A DNA stretch of 64,000 nucleotides from positions 186,001 through 250,000 of the forward strand of contig JAUWYY010000002.1 in NCBI GenBank assembly GCA_030615605.1, read 5' to 3'. This document shows, in pieces, positions 1 through 8,225 of this stretch. The position numbers were made by a program, and so were the translations under genes. The notes beneath the pieces were generated by a model, which ran no database searches, had not been told where the DNA came from, and worked only from the letters and a program-made list of their open reading frames with translations. The stretch comes from a bacterium. Lineage in GTDB: Bacteria; Armatimonadota; Zipacnadia; Zipacnadales; Zipacnadaceae. Within the stretch, counting starts at the first letter, position 1. The number at the start of each line of letters is the position of its first letter.

Positions 1-1
1 C

Positions 2-1114
2 ATATTTACACTGCTCGGCGGCTTGCTGGCCGGCGCGGCCTTTTGGACATACCAGGCCAGCGGCACACACATCGTGCTGGCCTTCTTCGTGTGGATTGTG
101 CTGCGGGTGGTCGGCATTATACCAGGAGATACAAGGCCCCGCCTTCGCAAGACAGCCTACGAGTTGCTGCTGTTTGGGGCCGGCCTGGCCGGCTGCTCCC
201 TGGTAATCTTCATCTGGGCTCAATATCACGGAAATTGGGCACGAATGCTCTACTGTATCAGAGATATGCCCAGAGAGTCTATGCACCTGTACCTGTGGCG
301 GTGGTCAGCACTGCTTGACAACTGGACACCTGACTCCCTCAGCTTGAGCGCGCTCAAGTCGTACCTGGGAAGCCTGGATCCCTACCCTCTGGCAGCCATT
401 GCGTGGCTGCTGCTGACTGTAAGCTGGTTCCGAAGCCGTAGGAGGCTGGCACCTGTCACTTGCTCGCGAGTCGGCTTGCTGCTTACCTTCGGTGGAGTTG
501 GGATGCTCGTTATGTTTTGGTTCGCAGCGACTTACCGCCTGCTACTTCACGTGATGCCAACGCTGGGGCTAGTAGCGTGCTGGTGGGCCAGCAGAAGAAC
601 TCAGCAGGCAGGAACAGTTGTTAAGCGTTACTGGCCCGCAGCTCTGCTTGTCCTGTTTATGCTCTGGGGAGTGGTGCGTATCGGACACAACCTTTCCTGG
701 CGGGGAGATACGCGCGTGGAGTTCCCCACTGCTACTTTCTGGACCACACCCGAGGATGCGGCCTGGCTGGAGCAGGCCGTGGCAACTGTGCACAAAGAGC
801 ATCCGCCTGGTTCAAGCTGCTTCATCCTGGGCCGGGGCGGCCTGTTACATATTCTGACCCAGACATGGCCAGCCGGCAAGTATCCAATGACAGCATCATT
901 TCTCTTGAATTCGACGGAATATGAGAAAGCTTGGGAGAAGATTGCTCGATCCTATCCGACATATGTTTACGGCTTTCTGCACAGCCCACGACATATTCAC
1001 ACCGAGCCTTACTCTGAGACCTTCAGCGCAAATATTGACAAGCACTATGAGGTGCACACCCGCCTTGACAGTCATGCCGGTACTTTTGTAGTCTGGGAGA
1101 AACGCACCGAATAA
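2..1114 (+). CDS. GT-C-like membrane glycosyltransferase, 5' truncated
   Basis: The reading frame is open to the left edge, so the gene starts outside the window and the tracked TTG at 23 is not its start. The visible part has about five hydrophobic segments in its first 220 residues, separated by short basic loops. A soluble C-terminal tail of about 140 residues ends in a compact beta-rich stretch. The early motif GLLAGAAFWTY resembles the membrane segments of PMT/ArnT-type (GT39/GT83, GT-C fold) lipid-linked sugar transferases. Those enzymes move a sugar from a polyprenyl phosphate donor to glycans or proteins on the outer face of the membrane. The catalytic N-terminal loop is not in view, so substrate and activity cannot be judged. 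A GNAT gene follows after 29 bases and may be co-transcribed. Confidence 0.55.
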   Translation: MFTLLGGLLAGAAFWTYQASGTHIVLAFFVWIVLRVVGIIPGDTRPRLRKTAYELLLFGAGLAGCSLVIFIWAQYHGNWARMLYCIRDMPRESMHLYLWRWSALLDNWTPDSLSLSALKSYLGSLDPYPLAAIAWLLLTVSWFRSRRRLAPVTCSRVGLLLTFGGVGMLVMFWFAATYRLLLHVMPTLGLVACWWASRRTQQAGTVVKRYWPAALLVLFMLWGVVRIGHNLSWRGDTRVEFPTATFWTTPEDAAWLEQAVATVHKEHPPGSSCFILGRGGLLHILTQTWPAGKYPMTASFLLNSTEYEKAWEKIARSYPTYVYGFLHSPRHIHTEPYSETFSANIDKHYEVHTRLDSHAGTFVVWEKRTE

Positions 1115-1143
1115 TAGCTCAGCCAGTGCGAGGAGGATAGACA

Positions 1144-2130
1144 TTGGTCACCGAAATGGAAATGGTCGCAATCAAGTCAGGCGAGCAGCTTCAGATCATC
1201 CGCGTGGCCGCTCCTGATGCACAGTGGAAAGAGCCAATAGTTGAGGCACTGCAGCACAAAGGCGAGTCCTGGGTGGACACTATCCGGATGACGCTTGAAC
1301 AGTCTCTGGAAGGCGTGCAGTGCTACTACTACCTGGGCCTGCTGGACGGGGAGATCGTCGGCAATATTACCACCGTCGAGGCCATCGAAATGGGCGTCGG
1401 CATTCTCGGCCATGTTTTCACCAGTCCCACCCACCGCCGCAAGGGCATCTGCATGGCGCTGATGGAGACAGTCACCCGCGACTTCGCCGCGCGTGGCGGT
1501 GAAGCGATGACGCTGGGCACCGGCTACGACAGCCCCGCCTACCATATCTACCACCGCTTCGGCTTTGCGGGCATTGGCGCATCAGGGCGGATGATCTGGG
1601 AGGCCCGGCCTGACTTTCTCGACGGCTACTTCGCAGCCGACTCCACCGATGTTGCCGACATTAGCTGGCCGGACTGGTCCCGCCTGGACCTGCTCTACAC
1701 CATTCCCGAGGGCAGCTTCCTGCGCGGCATCTACTTCGGGCACTACGGACCCTGCGAGTACGAGGACAATTTCCTCCGGCTGTCGAAGCTAACCACTGAC
1801 ACTGAGTCTGCCCAGTCAAAGGTGCTTATCAAGCCGGGTGGCGAGGTCGTCGGCCATGCTATGCTGGTACCCGACCCGCGCTGGCACAATGATGTCTGGC
1901 TGCTCGATCTCTTCGTGCACCCTGACTTCTATCCAGCCGCCGGTGAGCTGCTGGCCGCGATAGAGCTGCCGCCGGGTCGAAAGGTCCAAGCTTATGCCGA
2001 CAGCCAATCTCCCCAGAAGATCCAGCTTGTGGAGGCGGCCGGCTTCCACCAGGAGGCGGCCCTGCGCAACCAGATTATCAATGCCGAGGGCCAGCACCTT
2101 GACGTTCACGTGTTCGCTGTTACCAAGTGA
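1144..2130 (+). CDS. GNAT family N-acetyltransferase
   Basis: The 328-residue protein has a GNAT fold at about residues 20-160. It carries the acetyl-CoA-binding motif A (HVFTSPTHRRKGICMALM, with the R-R-K-G phosphate loop) and the following YHRFGF motif. The C-terminal half (about 190-328) looks like a second, degenerate GNAT-like unit, as in two-domain acetyltransferases. The TTG start at 1144 is preferred because AGGAGG lies at 1131-1136, seven bases upstream; an in-frame ATG at 1156 would be too far from it. The family transfers an acetyl group from acetyl-CoA to an amine. The substrate cannot be read from the sequence. Confidence 0.8.
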   Translation: MVTEMEMVAIKSGEQLQIIRVAAPDAQWKEPIVEALQHKGESWVDTIRMTLEQSLEGVQCYYYLGLLDGEIVGNITTVEAIEMGVGILGHVFTSPTHRRKGICMALMETVTRDFAARGGEAMTLGTGYDSPAYHIYHRFGFAGIGASGRMIWEARPDFLDGYFAADSTDVADISWPDWSRLDLLYTIPEGSFLRGIYFGHYGPCEYEDNFLRLSKLTTDTESAQSKVLIKPGGEVVGHAMLVPDPRWHNDVWLLDLFVHPDFYPAAGELLAAIELPPGRKVQAYADSQSPQKIQLVEAAGFHQEAALRNQIINAEGQHLDVHVFAVTK

Positions 2131-2199
2131 ATGCCCACTACAACCCATCTAACGCGGATTATTCATAAACCGAAATGCAGATCTGCCGTACTGTTCCAC

Positions 2200-2334
2200 T
2201 TTCAAAAGTTTTTGCCGGCTTGTCCGCCATAGCTGCCCTTGTGCAGCGCAGGCGGAAAAGGTGCGGCTTGTGGTGAGCTTAGTCGAACCGGAAAACCGGC
2301 TTTTTTCAAAAAGCGGGTTTTCCGCAAAATCCGT
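2200..2334. repeat. dispersed repeat, copy 1 (long form)
   Basis: This intergenic block opens with CAAAAGTTTTTGCCGG and ends with a hairpin in which GGAAAACCGG pairs with CGGGTTTTCC around TTTTTTCAAAAAG. Related blocks lie at 40830-40863 and 41803-41869. The middle (TGGTGAGCTTAGTCGAA) is found only in this copy. It fills most of the 237-base gap before the SRPBCC gene. The hairpin could also end transcription from the GNAT gene. Confidence 0.6.
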
Positions 2335-2367
2335 TCATAAATGTCGCCACCTAAGGAGCAATATCTA

Positions 2368-2820
2368 ATGCCGACAGTAGAAAGTGAAATTGTCATTGAA
2401 CGTCCGGTAGCCGAAGTCTACGCGCTGGCCCAGGATATCGAGCGCTTCCCCGAGTTTATGGCCGATGTCCAGAGCGTGGAGATTCTGGAGGACGACCCGC
2501 CCCGGCGGGTCAGCCGCTGGACCGGCGTAATCAAGGAGTTTAACCGCACCATCGAGTGGACGGAAGAAGACTACTGGGACGACGGCGCGCACCTGTGCAC
2601 TTTCTCGCAACTGGAGGGCGACTTCAGCGAGTACAGTGGCCGCTGGCAGTTTACTGAGGTGCCCACCGGCACGCGAGTGCAGTTAGAAGTCAACTACGAC
2701 TACAATGTGCCGCTAATCGGGGCGCTGATAAAGAACCTGCTGCGCAAGAAGATGCAGCAGAACACCGACGACATGCTGGCGGCCCTGAAAGGAGAAGCTG
2801 AAAGCGCCGGTGAGGAATAG
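2368..2820 (+). CDS. SRPBCC / Coq10-type START-like domain protein
   Basis: The protein is 150 residues when started at the ATG at 2368, which has AAGGAG at 2353-2358. The upstream ATG in the track overlaps that site and is less likely. The whole protein is one SRPBCC (polyketide cyclase/dehydrase, Coq10-like) domain. It begins with a beta strand ending in ERPVAEVYALAQDIERFPEF, the family's opening helix pair, and finishes with a long amphipathic helix. The fold makes a deep hydrophobic pocket that binds lipids or other hydrophobic ligands. No catalytic residue defines a reaction. It is followed by a convergent S26 peptidase. Confidence 0.8.
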   Translation: MPTVESEIVIERPVAEVYALAQDIERFPEFMADVQSVEILEDDPPRRVSRWTGVIKEFNRTIEWTEEDYWDDGAHLCTFSQLEGDFSEYSGRWQFTEVPTGTRVQLEVNYDYNVPLIGALIKNLLRKKMQQNTDDMLAALKGEAESAGEE

Positions 2821-2840
2821 CTCCGCCGAGTGGGTGAGGC

Positions 2841-3221
2841 CTACCTGGCTTTGCAGCAGGGCAGCTTCAGGGGGACCTTGCCCACATACACGCCCAGAAT
2901 GGCGCTCCGGGGGAGGTCGTACACCGCAGAGTGCTCCGTATTATCCCCGACTAAATGGACGCGGCTATCTGTCAAGCGAACGACTCTCTTGATGACTAAT
3001 CCATCGTCACCTGCATCGGCGTTGACGACACTACCCGGCTCAAAGTGCTTCCTGACGAAAAGCAGCCGGTCGCCGGGCTCAAAGGTGGGCTGCATGGAGA
3101 TGCCGTCCACCTCCACCAGCCGAATCAGCGGGCGCTGGCACAGCAGGCAGACAACGTGCAGGGCGGCCACTAGCCCCACCAGAACCAGCAGCACCTTGGC
3201 TGTTTTTAGCACAATCCGCAT
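2841..3221 (-). CDS. S26 family signal-peptidase-like serine protease
   Basis: The protein is 126 residues when started at the ATG at 3221, which has AGGAGA just upstream. One N-terminal membrane helix (residues about 5-27) is followed by the S26 catalytic core. The serine is in VDGISMQPTF and the general-base lysine in LVIKRVV, and a late GDN motif completes the fold. Type I signal peptidases of this short form cut exported proteins after the signal peptide on the outer membrane face. Small S26 proteases also include the maturation protease of nickel superoxide dismutase, and the sequence does not exclude that. No partner substrate gene is nearby. Confidence 0.75.
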   Translation of the reverse strand: MRIVLKTAKVLLVLVGLVAALHVVCLLCQRPLIRLVEVDGISMQPTFEPGDRLLFVRKHFEPGSVVNADAGDDGLVIKRVVRLTDSRVHLVGDNTEHSAVYDLPRSAILGVYVGKVPLKLPCCKAR

Positions 3222-3309
3222 GTAGTGCTCTCCTGGGCGCAACCGCGCCTGCTGAGTCCTTCGCGGCAACTGGCCCAGCCTCCTTCCCCAGCTTTAGGCC
3301 CGCACGCAC

Positions 3310-3338
3310 TTGTCTCTTTGCCCAGAGGCAGGTATTAT
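3310..3338 (+). promoter_or_regulatory. possible sigma-70 promoter before the ispG remnant
   Basis: TTGTCT and TATTAT are separated by 17 bases, ending 13 bases before the GTG at 3352. If real, it would drive the ispG remnant and the methyltransferase-endonuclease pair. The match is moderate. Confidence 0.3.
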
Positions 3339-3351
3339 TAGGGGGAATGCG

Positions 3352-3513
3352 GTGAGAGCCTGCGAGGTTAACGGCCCGGGCGAGGTGAAGGAGGCCGACA
3401 TCGGCCTGGCCTGCGGCGGTGATTACGCCGTCATCTTTCGGGAGGAGAAGCTGGTCAAGAGGGTGAATGGATGCGAAGTGGCAGGTGGACTACTGGACGA
3501 GGTAGAACTTTGA
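3352..3513 (+). pseudogene. ispG: 3' remnant of ispG (HMBPP synthase)
   Basis: These 53 codons match the extreme C-terminus of IspG (GcpE), 4-hydroxy-3-methylbut-2-enyl diphosphate synthase of the MEP isoprenoid pathway. The signature is CEVNGPGEVKEADIGLA, which holds the last iron-sulfur cysteine and the conserved glutamate, followed by the terminal strand with AVIFREEKLVKRV. A full IspG is about 350-400 residues; the TIM barrel and the other two cluster cysteines are missing. No other part of ispG is in the window. Sequence just upstream belongs to the divergent S26 gene. In many bacteria ispG lies directly before proS, and proS is the next housekeeping gene here, so this appears to be the stub of the ancestral gene. 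A GTG with a weak GGGGGA site could still allow expression of a short peptide. Confidence 0.75.
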
Positions 3514-3548
3514 TATGGGAAAAGGGAAAACCTTAAGGAGTGAGAACA

Positions 3549-4418
3549 ATGCGAAAAGGACTGATTGCTTTCGGCTGGTACGGAGGCAAGTTCAGTCACC
3601 TGAACTGGCTTGTACCCCTCCTTCCTCAAACTCAGCACTATTGTGAGCCCTTTGGCGGCTCCGCAGCAGTCCTGCTAAACAGAGAGCCAGCCCCCGTGGA
3701 GACGTATAACGACATCGACGGAGAACTCGTCAACTTTTTTCGCGTGCTCAGGGAGCAAACAGAAGAGACAATAAACGCAATCGCGCTCACACCTTTTTCG
3801 CTCAAAGAATTCACGATCGCCTGCTCTGAGCCTACTGGGGGGCTCTCGGATTTAGAAAGGGCTCGCCGGTTCTACGTGCGCGCTCGACAGGTGCGCACGG
3901 GACTAGCACAAACAGCGAGTCCGGGAAGGTGGGCGTTCTGCACGGGTACGAGCCGCCGAGGCATGGCAGGCGCGATTTCGAGATGGCGAGGGGGCCTCGA
4001 CCAACTCCCTCGTATTGCGGAGAGACTTCTTCGAGTGCAAATTGAAAGCAGACCCGCACTCGAGGTCATTCACCGATACGACAGCGAAGACACCCTGTTC
4101 TATTGCGACCCCCCGTATCCTCACGAGGCCCGCGGGGATAGCAATGCCTACGGCTTTGAGATGACAGACAACGAGCATAGAGAGCTATCCGAGGTGCTGC
4201 ACTGCGTCCAAGGTAAAGTCTCACTGTCCAGCTACGAATGCCCCATCATGGATGAATTGTACGATGACTGGGACCAGCTATACGCTCCGGACAAGATATG
4301 TCATTCCGTGAAGCAATACAGACAAGAAGTACTGTGGGTTAACTACGACACGCCCTCATCAGAGCAACGGACCGGAGGCGAAGAAGAATGCCCGAGCCCA
4401 CAGAAATCCTTGATATGA
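3549..4418 (+). CDS. D12-class (Dam/DpnM-like) adenine-N6 DNA methyltransferase
   Basis: The protein is 289 residues from the ATG at 3549, eight bases after AAGGAG. It has the D12-class order of motifs: FGWYGGK near the N-terminus (motif X), CEPFGGSAAV at about 32-41 (motif I, AdoMet binding), YNDID, and the catalytic DPPY at about 187-190 (motif IV). The region between about 90 and 170 would hold target recognition. It methylates adenine N6 at a specific DNA site, which is not readable here. It overlaps the next gene by 31 bases, the usual arrangement of a type II restriction-modification pair. The two genes sit between the ispG stub and proS, which suggests horizontal arrival. Confidence 0.85.
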   Translation: MRKGLIAFGWYGGKFSHLNWLVPLLPQTQHYCEPFGGSAAVLLNREPAPVETYNDIDGELVNFFRVLREQTEETINAIALTPFSLKEFTIACSEPTGGLSDLERARRFYVRARQVRTGLAQTASPGRWAFCTGTSRRGMAGAISRWRGGLDQLPRIAERLLRVQIESRPALEVIHRYDSEDTLFYCDPPYPHEARGDSNAYGFEMTDNEHRELSEVLHCVQGKVSLSSYECPIMDELYDDWDQLYAPDKICHSVKQYRQEVLWVNYDTPSSEQRTGGEEECPSPQKSLI

Positions 4419-5509
4419 GCTTCGAGGTTGCCAGTCAGGATTTGGATAGCCCGCTGGTCGAGGATGAGGAGATTCAAGAACGCATCGAATACGTTTGTCG
4501 GTGTCAAGCAAATCGTGCGGGCGTGCGAGTGCTGCTGGCAGGAGCACTGGCAAAGACCCATGATCGGAGCTTAGACATCCGGAAGCCATATACAGCTATC
4601 GAAGGCACTGATGCCTACTCCGGCCGCCAGTACGACGAAAGACACATCACACCCTTCATAAACAGATATGACCTGCCCTGCAATGCAACAACTGCATTTC
4701 TGACCCCTGCCTTGCGAAATAGAGATCAAACGCTGACGCCCGAAACACACATGGTTGGACGTCCCCCGGATCTCTATCGACACTTACTGCAGTTGTTAGC
4801 CGACATTCAATCCGGCAGCGTGGGGGCGGAAGACGTTCTCCGCGAAACTGTTAGGTGTCTCTTGGTAATGAAAAGCGAGCGACAGACCCAACTGCAAGCT
4901 CTCCTTGCCAGCTTGAAGAGCCGAGACAACACCTTTGTACTTTCGTCCGAAGGAGTGGTCAGACTTATCGAGCAACACCTTGATTGTCCGTATTCGAGCC
5001 GTCTACCGGTCCTGGTAGTGGTAGCTGCCTACAAGGCAGCACAAGCAAGACTTGGGGAGCGTGTACTGCCGCTGACTAGCCACACTGCCGCCGATTCTCA
5101 GACGGGTGCCTTAGGCGACCTGGAGATTACCTTGCTGGATGACGACGAAGTGATGACTAGTTACGAAATGAAAAACAGACCCGTAACTCGTAGCGACATT
5201 GATGTGGCGCTCCAGAAGATTGGAGAAGCAGGCCTCCCAATTGACAACTACATATTGATCACGACTGAGACGATTGATCGCGATGTACTATAATACGCAA
5301 CGTCGATATACGACGAACTAAACATCGAGGTCGCCATATTGGATTGCATCGGATTCCTACGATATTTTCTCCATCTGTTCCACAGGCTGCGTGCGGACTT
5401 TCTGGAACACTATCAAGAACTGCTATTAGAAGAACCAGAAAGTGGCGTTCGCTACGAGCTGAAACAGGCGTTCCTCGCGTTGCGACAAGCTGCAGAGAGT
5501 GGCACCTGA
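4388..5509 (+). pseudogene. type II restriction endonuclease (SacI-like family), in-frame ochre stop
   Basis: The tracked ORF (4388-5293, 301 codons) ends at TAA, but the same frame then runs another 71 codons to a TGA at 5507-5509. This tail is clearly protein-like (IYDELNIEVAILDCIGFLR, later LHLFHRLRADFLEHYQELL). The full frame would be about 373 residues. The likely catalytic region is before the stop: LGDLEITLLDDDEV followed by SYEMKNRPVT, a PD-(D/E)xK-type arrangement. The N-terminal half contains YDERHITPFINRYDLPCN and TAFLTPALRNRD. These strings and the pairing with a methyltransferase fit the SacI-like endonucleases; that family assignment is from memory. One C-to-T change (CAA to TAA) would explain the stop. 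The shortened protein is probably inactive. A real short form, readthrough or a base-call error are alternatives. Confidence 0.65.
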
Positions 5510-5540
5510 TCGCAGCAAGCCACCCCCAGGAGGCATCAAC

Positions 5541-7253
5541 TTGCGAGCGACACAGTATTACGCGCCGACGTTGCGACAGGCGCCGGCGGAAGCGGAAATT
5601 CCCAGTCATAAATTGCTGGTGCGCGGCGGGTTCATCCGCCCGCTCACCTCCGGCGTCTTTACCTACCTGCCGCTGGGCCTGCGCGTGCTGCGCCGGGTCG
5701 AGCAGGTCGTCCGCGAGGAGATGAACCGCGCCGGGGCCATTGAGGTCTCTATGCCGGTGCTCCAGCCCCAGGAGCTGTGGGAGCGCACCGGCCGCTGGGA
5801 CACCTTCCTGCCCCAGCCGCTGCGCAGTGAAGACCGTACCGGCCGCTGGTTCTGCCTGGGGCCAACCCACGAGGAGGTCATCACCGACCTGGTTGCCGGC
5901 GAGGTGACCTCCCATAAGCAGTTACCCCTGAATTTGTATCAGATTCAGACCAAGTTCCGCGATGAGATGCGCCCACGGGGCGGGCTGATGCGGGCCAAAG
6001 AGTTCACCATGAAGGACGCCTACAGCTTCGACGCCGACTGGGAGGGGCTGGACCGCTCCTACCAGGCGATGTGCGAGGCCTACCTGCGGATATTTGAGCG
6101 CCTGGAGCTGGAGGTGTTGATCGTCGAGGCGGAGGCTGGCTCGATGGGCGGTAGAGACACCCGTGAGTTCATGTGCCTCAACGAGAACGGTGAGGACACC
6201 GTGCTTATGTGCGACAGTTGTGATTACGCCGCCAACGCCGAGTGCGCCACCAGCCGCGTATGCGAGCCGGAGGCGTTGGAGGGACCCGGCGGGGTTTACG
6301 AGCGGATTGACACGCCGGGAGCCACGACGATCCAGGCAATTTCCGAGATGCTGGATATGCCCGCCCAGAAGATGCTCAAAACGCTCCTGTACCAGGCAGA
6401 CGAGCGCTTCGTAGCGGCGCTGGTGCGCGGGGATCGGGACCTCAATGAGACCAAGCTGCAGCGCGCGACCAGCGCCGAGCAGTTGCGCATGGCTACCGCC
6501 GCTGAGATAGAGGAGCTTACCGGCGGGCCGGTCGGCTTCAGTGGGCCGGTCGGGCTGCCGGACGAGGTGGAGATTGTTGCTGACGACGAAATCAAGCTGC
6601 TGCGCAACGCAGTTGTCGGCGCTAACGAAGCGGACGCGCACCTGGTCGGGGTTAGTGTCGGTCGCGACTTTGAGGTGGGGCGCTACGCCGACCTGCGCCA
6701 GGGTGCCGCTGGCGATCTGTGTCCGCAATGCGAGGACGGTAAGCTGCAGGCACAGCGAGCCATCGAGATGGCGCACATATTCAAGCTGGACACCAGGTAT
6801 TCGGAGGAGCTGGGGGCGCTTTATACCAGCGAGGAGGGCGAACGCAAGCCGATGGTGATGGGCTGCTACGGTATGGGCGTGAGCCGGGCTATGGCGGCAA
6901 TCGTCGAGGAGCACCACGATGATAGCGGCATCATCTGGCCGCAGGAAGTAGCACCGTTTGATATCGTGATTCTGCTGCTGGATCCGGATAAGACGGAACT
7001 GGCTGAAATCGCGGAAAATCTGACTGTGCAGCTTGAAGAGACTGGTTACGAAGTTATGCTGGATGATCGCGACGAGCGGCCGGGAGTGAAATTCAACGAC
7101 GCCGACCTGATCGGATACCCCATCAGCGTGATTGTGGGCAGGAGAACCGAAGAGAGCGGCGAAGTTGAGGTAAGAAGGCGAGATGGCGAGGAGCAGGTGG
7201 TAGCTGTCAGCGAGGCTCTGAGTGCGGTACAGAAGCTGGCAGCACAGGCCTGA
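5541..7253 (+). CDS. proS: prolyl-tRNA synthetase
   Basis: The protein is 570 residues from the TTG at 5541, which has AGGAGG seven bases upstream (5528-5533). The tracked ATG at 5499 lies inside the tail of the restriction gene and lacks such a site. It is a bacterial-type ProRS: class II core with the motif 2 region (FRDEMRPRGGLMRAKEFTMKDAYSF), the inserted YbaK-like editing domain at about 225-405 (QKMLKTLLY, GDRDLNETKL), then motif 3 (MGCYGMGVSRAMAAI) and a C-terminal anticodon-binding domain. It charges tRNA-Pro in the cytoplasm and hydrolyses Ala-tRNA-Pro. The length is normal and no key motif is missing. Confidence 0.97.
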   Translation: MRATQYYAPTLRQAPAEAEIPSHKLLVRGGFIRPLTSGVFTYLPLGLRVLRRVEQVVREEMNRAGAIEVSMPVLQPQELWERTGRWDTFLPQPLRSEDRTGRWFCLGPTHEEVITDLVAGEVTSHKQLPLNLYQIQTKFRDEMRPRGGLMRAKEFTMKDAYSFDADWEGLDRSYQAMCEAYLRIFERLELEVLIVEAEAGSMGGRDTREFMCLNENGEDTVLMCDSCDYAANAECATSRVCEPEALEGPGGVYERIDTPGATTIQAISEMLDMPAQKMLKTLLYQADERFVAALVRGDRDLNETKLQRATSAEQLRMATAAEIEELTGGPVGFSGPVGLPDEVEIVADDEIKLLRNAVVGANEADAHLVGVSVGRDFEVGRYADLRQGAAGDLCPQCEDGKLQAQRAIEMAHIFKLDTRYSEELGALYTSEEGERKPMVMGCYGMGVSRAMAAIVEEHHDDSGIIWPQEVAPFDIVILLLDPDKTELAEIAENLTVQLEETGYEVMLDDRDERPGVKFNDADLIGYPISVIVGRRTEESGEVEVRRRDGEEQVVAVSEALSAVQKLAAQA

Positions 7254-7281
7254 GCGACAGAAGTGGGGGAGGTTGGCGACG

Positions 7282-8133
7282 ATGGCCGAATACGTGCGCC
7301 CACCAGCAGTTGCCGGTCAGTTCTACGCAGGTAGCGCCGAGACACTGCGCCGTGAGATTGAGGACTGCTACCGCCACGAACTGGGTCCCGGTGAGCTACC
7401 AGAAGTAAACGAGGCCGGCCCCCGTCAGATAGTCGGCTTAGTCAGCCCCCATGCCGGCTATATGTATTCGGGGCCGCCGGCTGCCCGTGGATTCTACGAG
7501 CTGGCCCGGGATGGCTGCCCCGAACTGGTGGTAATCCTCGGCCCTTCTCACGGCCCTGGCCGCTCAAGCGCAGTTCTGCAAGTTGAAGGCACCTGGGCAA
7601 CACCCCTTGGCCAGACCCCTATCAACGCAGACATGGCGGCGGCCCTGCTGGAGAGCTGTCCCCACCTGACCGAAGGCACCCGCGAACTGGAGTACGAGCA
7701 CAGCCTGGAGGTGCAACTGCCCTTCCTGCAACACCTGTACGGCGAGGCGCTGAGCATCGTGCCAATAATGATGTTCGACCAGAGCCGGGAGATTGCTGAA
7801 TCTCTGGCCGCGGCCATTGTCCAGACCTGTCAGCAGCAGGACGTGGTGATAATCGCCAGCACTGATATGACTCATCAACAACCCCCGTCGGTCGCCCGCG
7901 AGCAGGACTTGATGCTGGTGAGATATATGGAGGAGCTAGACCCGCAGGGGCTGCTCGAGGAGCGGGCACGCGGTGGGATAACTATGTGTGGGTATGGCCC
8001 GACGGCGACGATGCTGGCTGCCGCCCAGCAGCTTGGCGCTCAGCGAGGGAAACTGATAACCTACACCAACTCGGGCGACGTGCAACCCATGCCCACCGTA
8101 GTCGGCTACGTCTCGCTGAAGGTAGTTCGCTGA
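7282..8133 (+). CDS. MEMO1 family protein (AmmeMemoRadiSam system protein B)
   Basis: The protein is 283 residues from the ATG at 7282, behind GGGGGAGG; the tracked start lies inside proS. The MEMO family signatures are present: PAVAGQFYAG at the N-terminus, SPHAGYMYSG, ILGPSHG, the HSLEVQLPFLQ block and ASTDMTHQQ. MEMO proteins have a non-haem-dioxygenase-like fold with a histidine metal site. In prokaryotes they usually accompany AMMECR1 and radical SAM partners. Neither partner is next to it here, and its reaction in bacteria is not established. It starts 28 bases after proS and may be co-transcribed. Confidence 0.88.
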   Translation: MAEYVRPPAVAGQFYAGSAETLRREIEDCYRHELGPGELPEVNEAGPRQIVGLVSPHAGYMYSGPPAARGFYELARDGCPELVVILGPSHGPGRSSAVLQVEGTWATPLGQTPINADMAAALLESCPHLTEGTRELEYEHSLEVQLPFLQHLYGEALSIVPIMMFDQSREIAESLAAAIVQTCQQQDVVIIASTDMTHQQPPSVAREQDLMLVRYMEELDPQGLLEERARGGITMCGYGPTATMLAAAQQLGAQRGKLITYTNSGDVQPMPTVVGYVSLKVVR

Positions 8134-8225
8134 TCAAGTTTGCCCCACCAATGCCGAGTGTCCCGGCGGTTGAAACCGGGGCGCCGCACTGCCAGTGCGA
8201 CTATCTTAGCCGCTAGGGCATCCCA

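Noticed and set aside
5922-6917. 331-codon ORF on the - strand
   Set aside because: It is antisense to proS, a certain gene.
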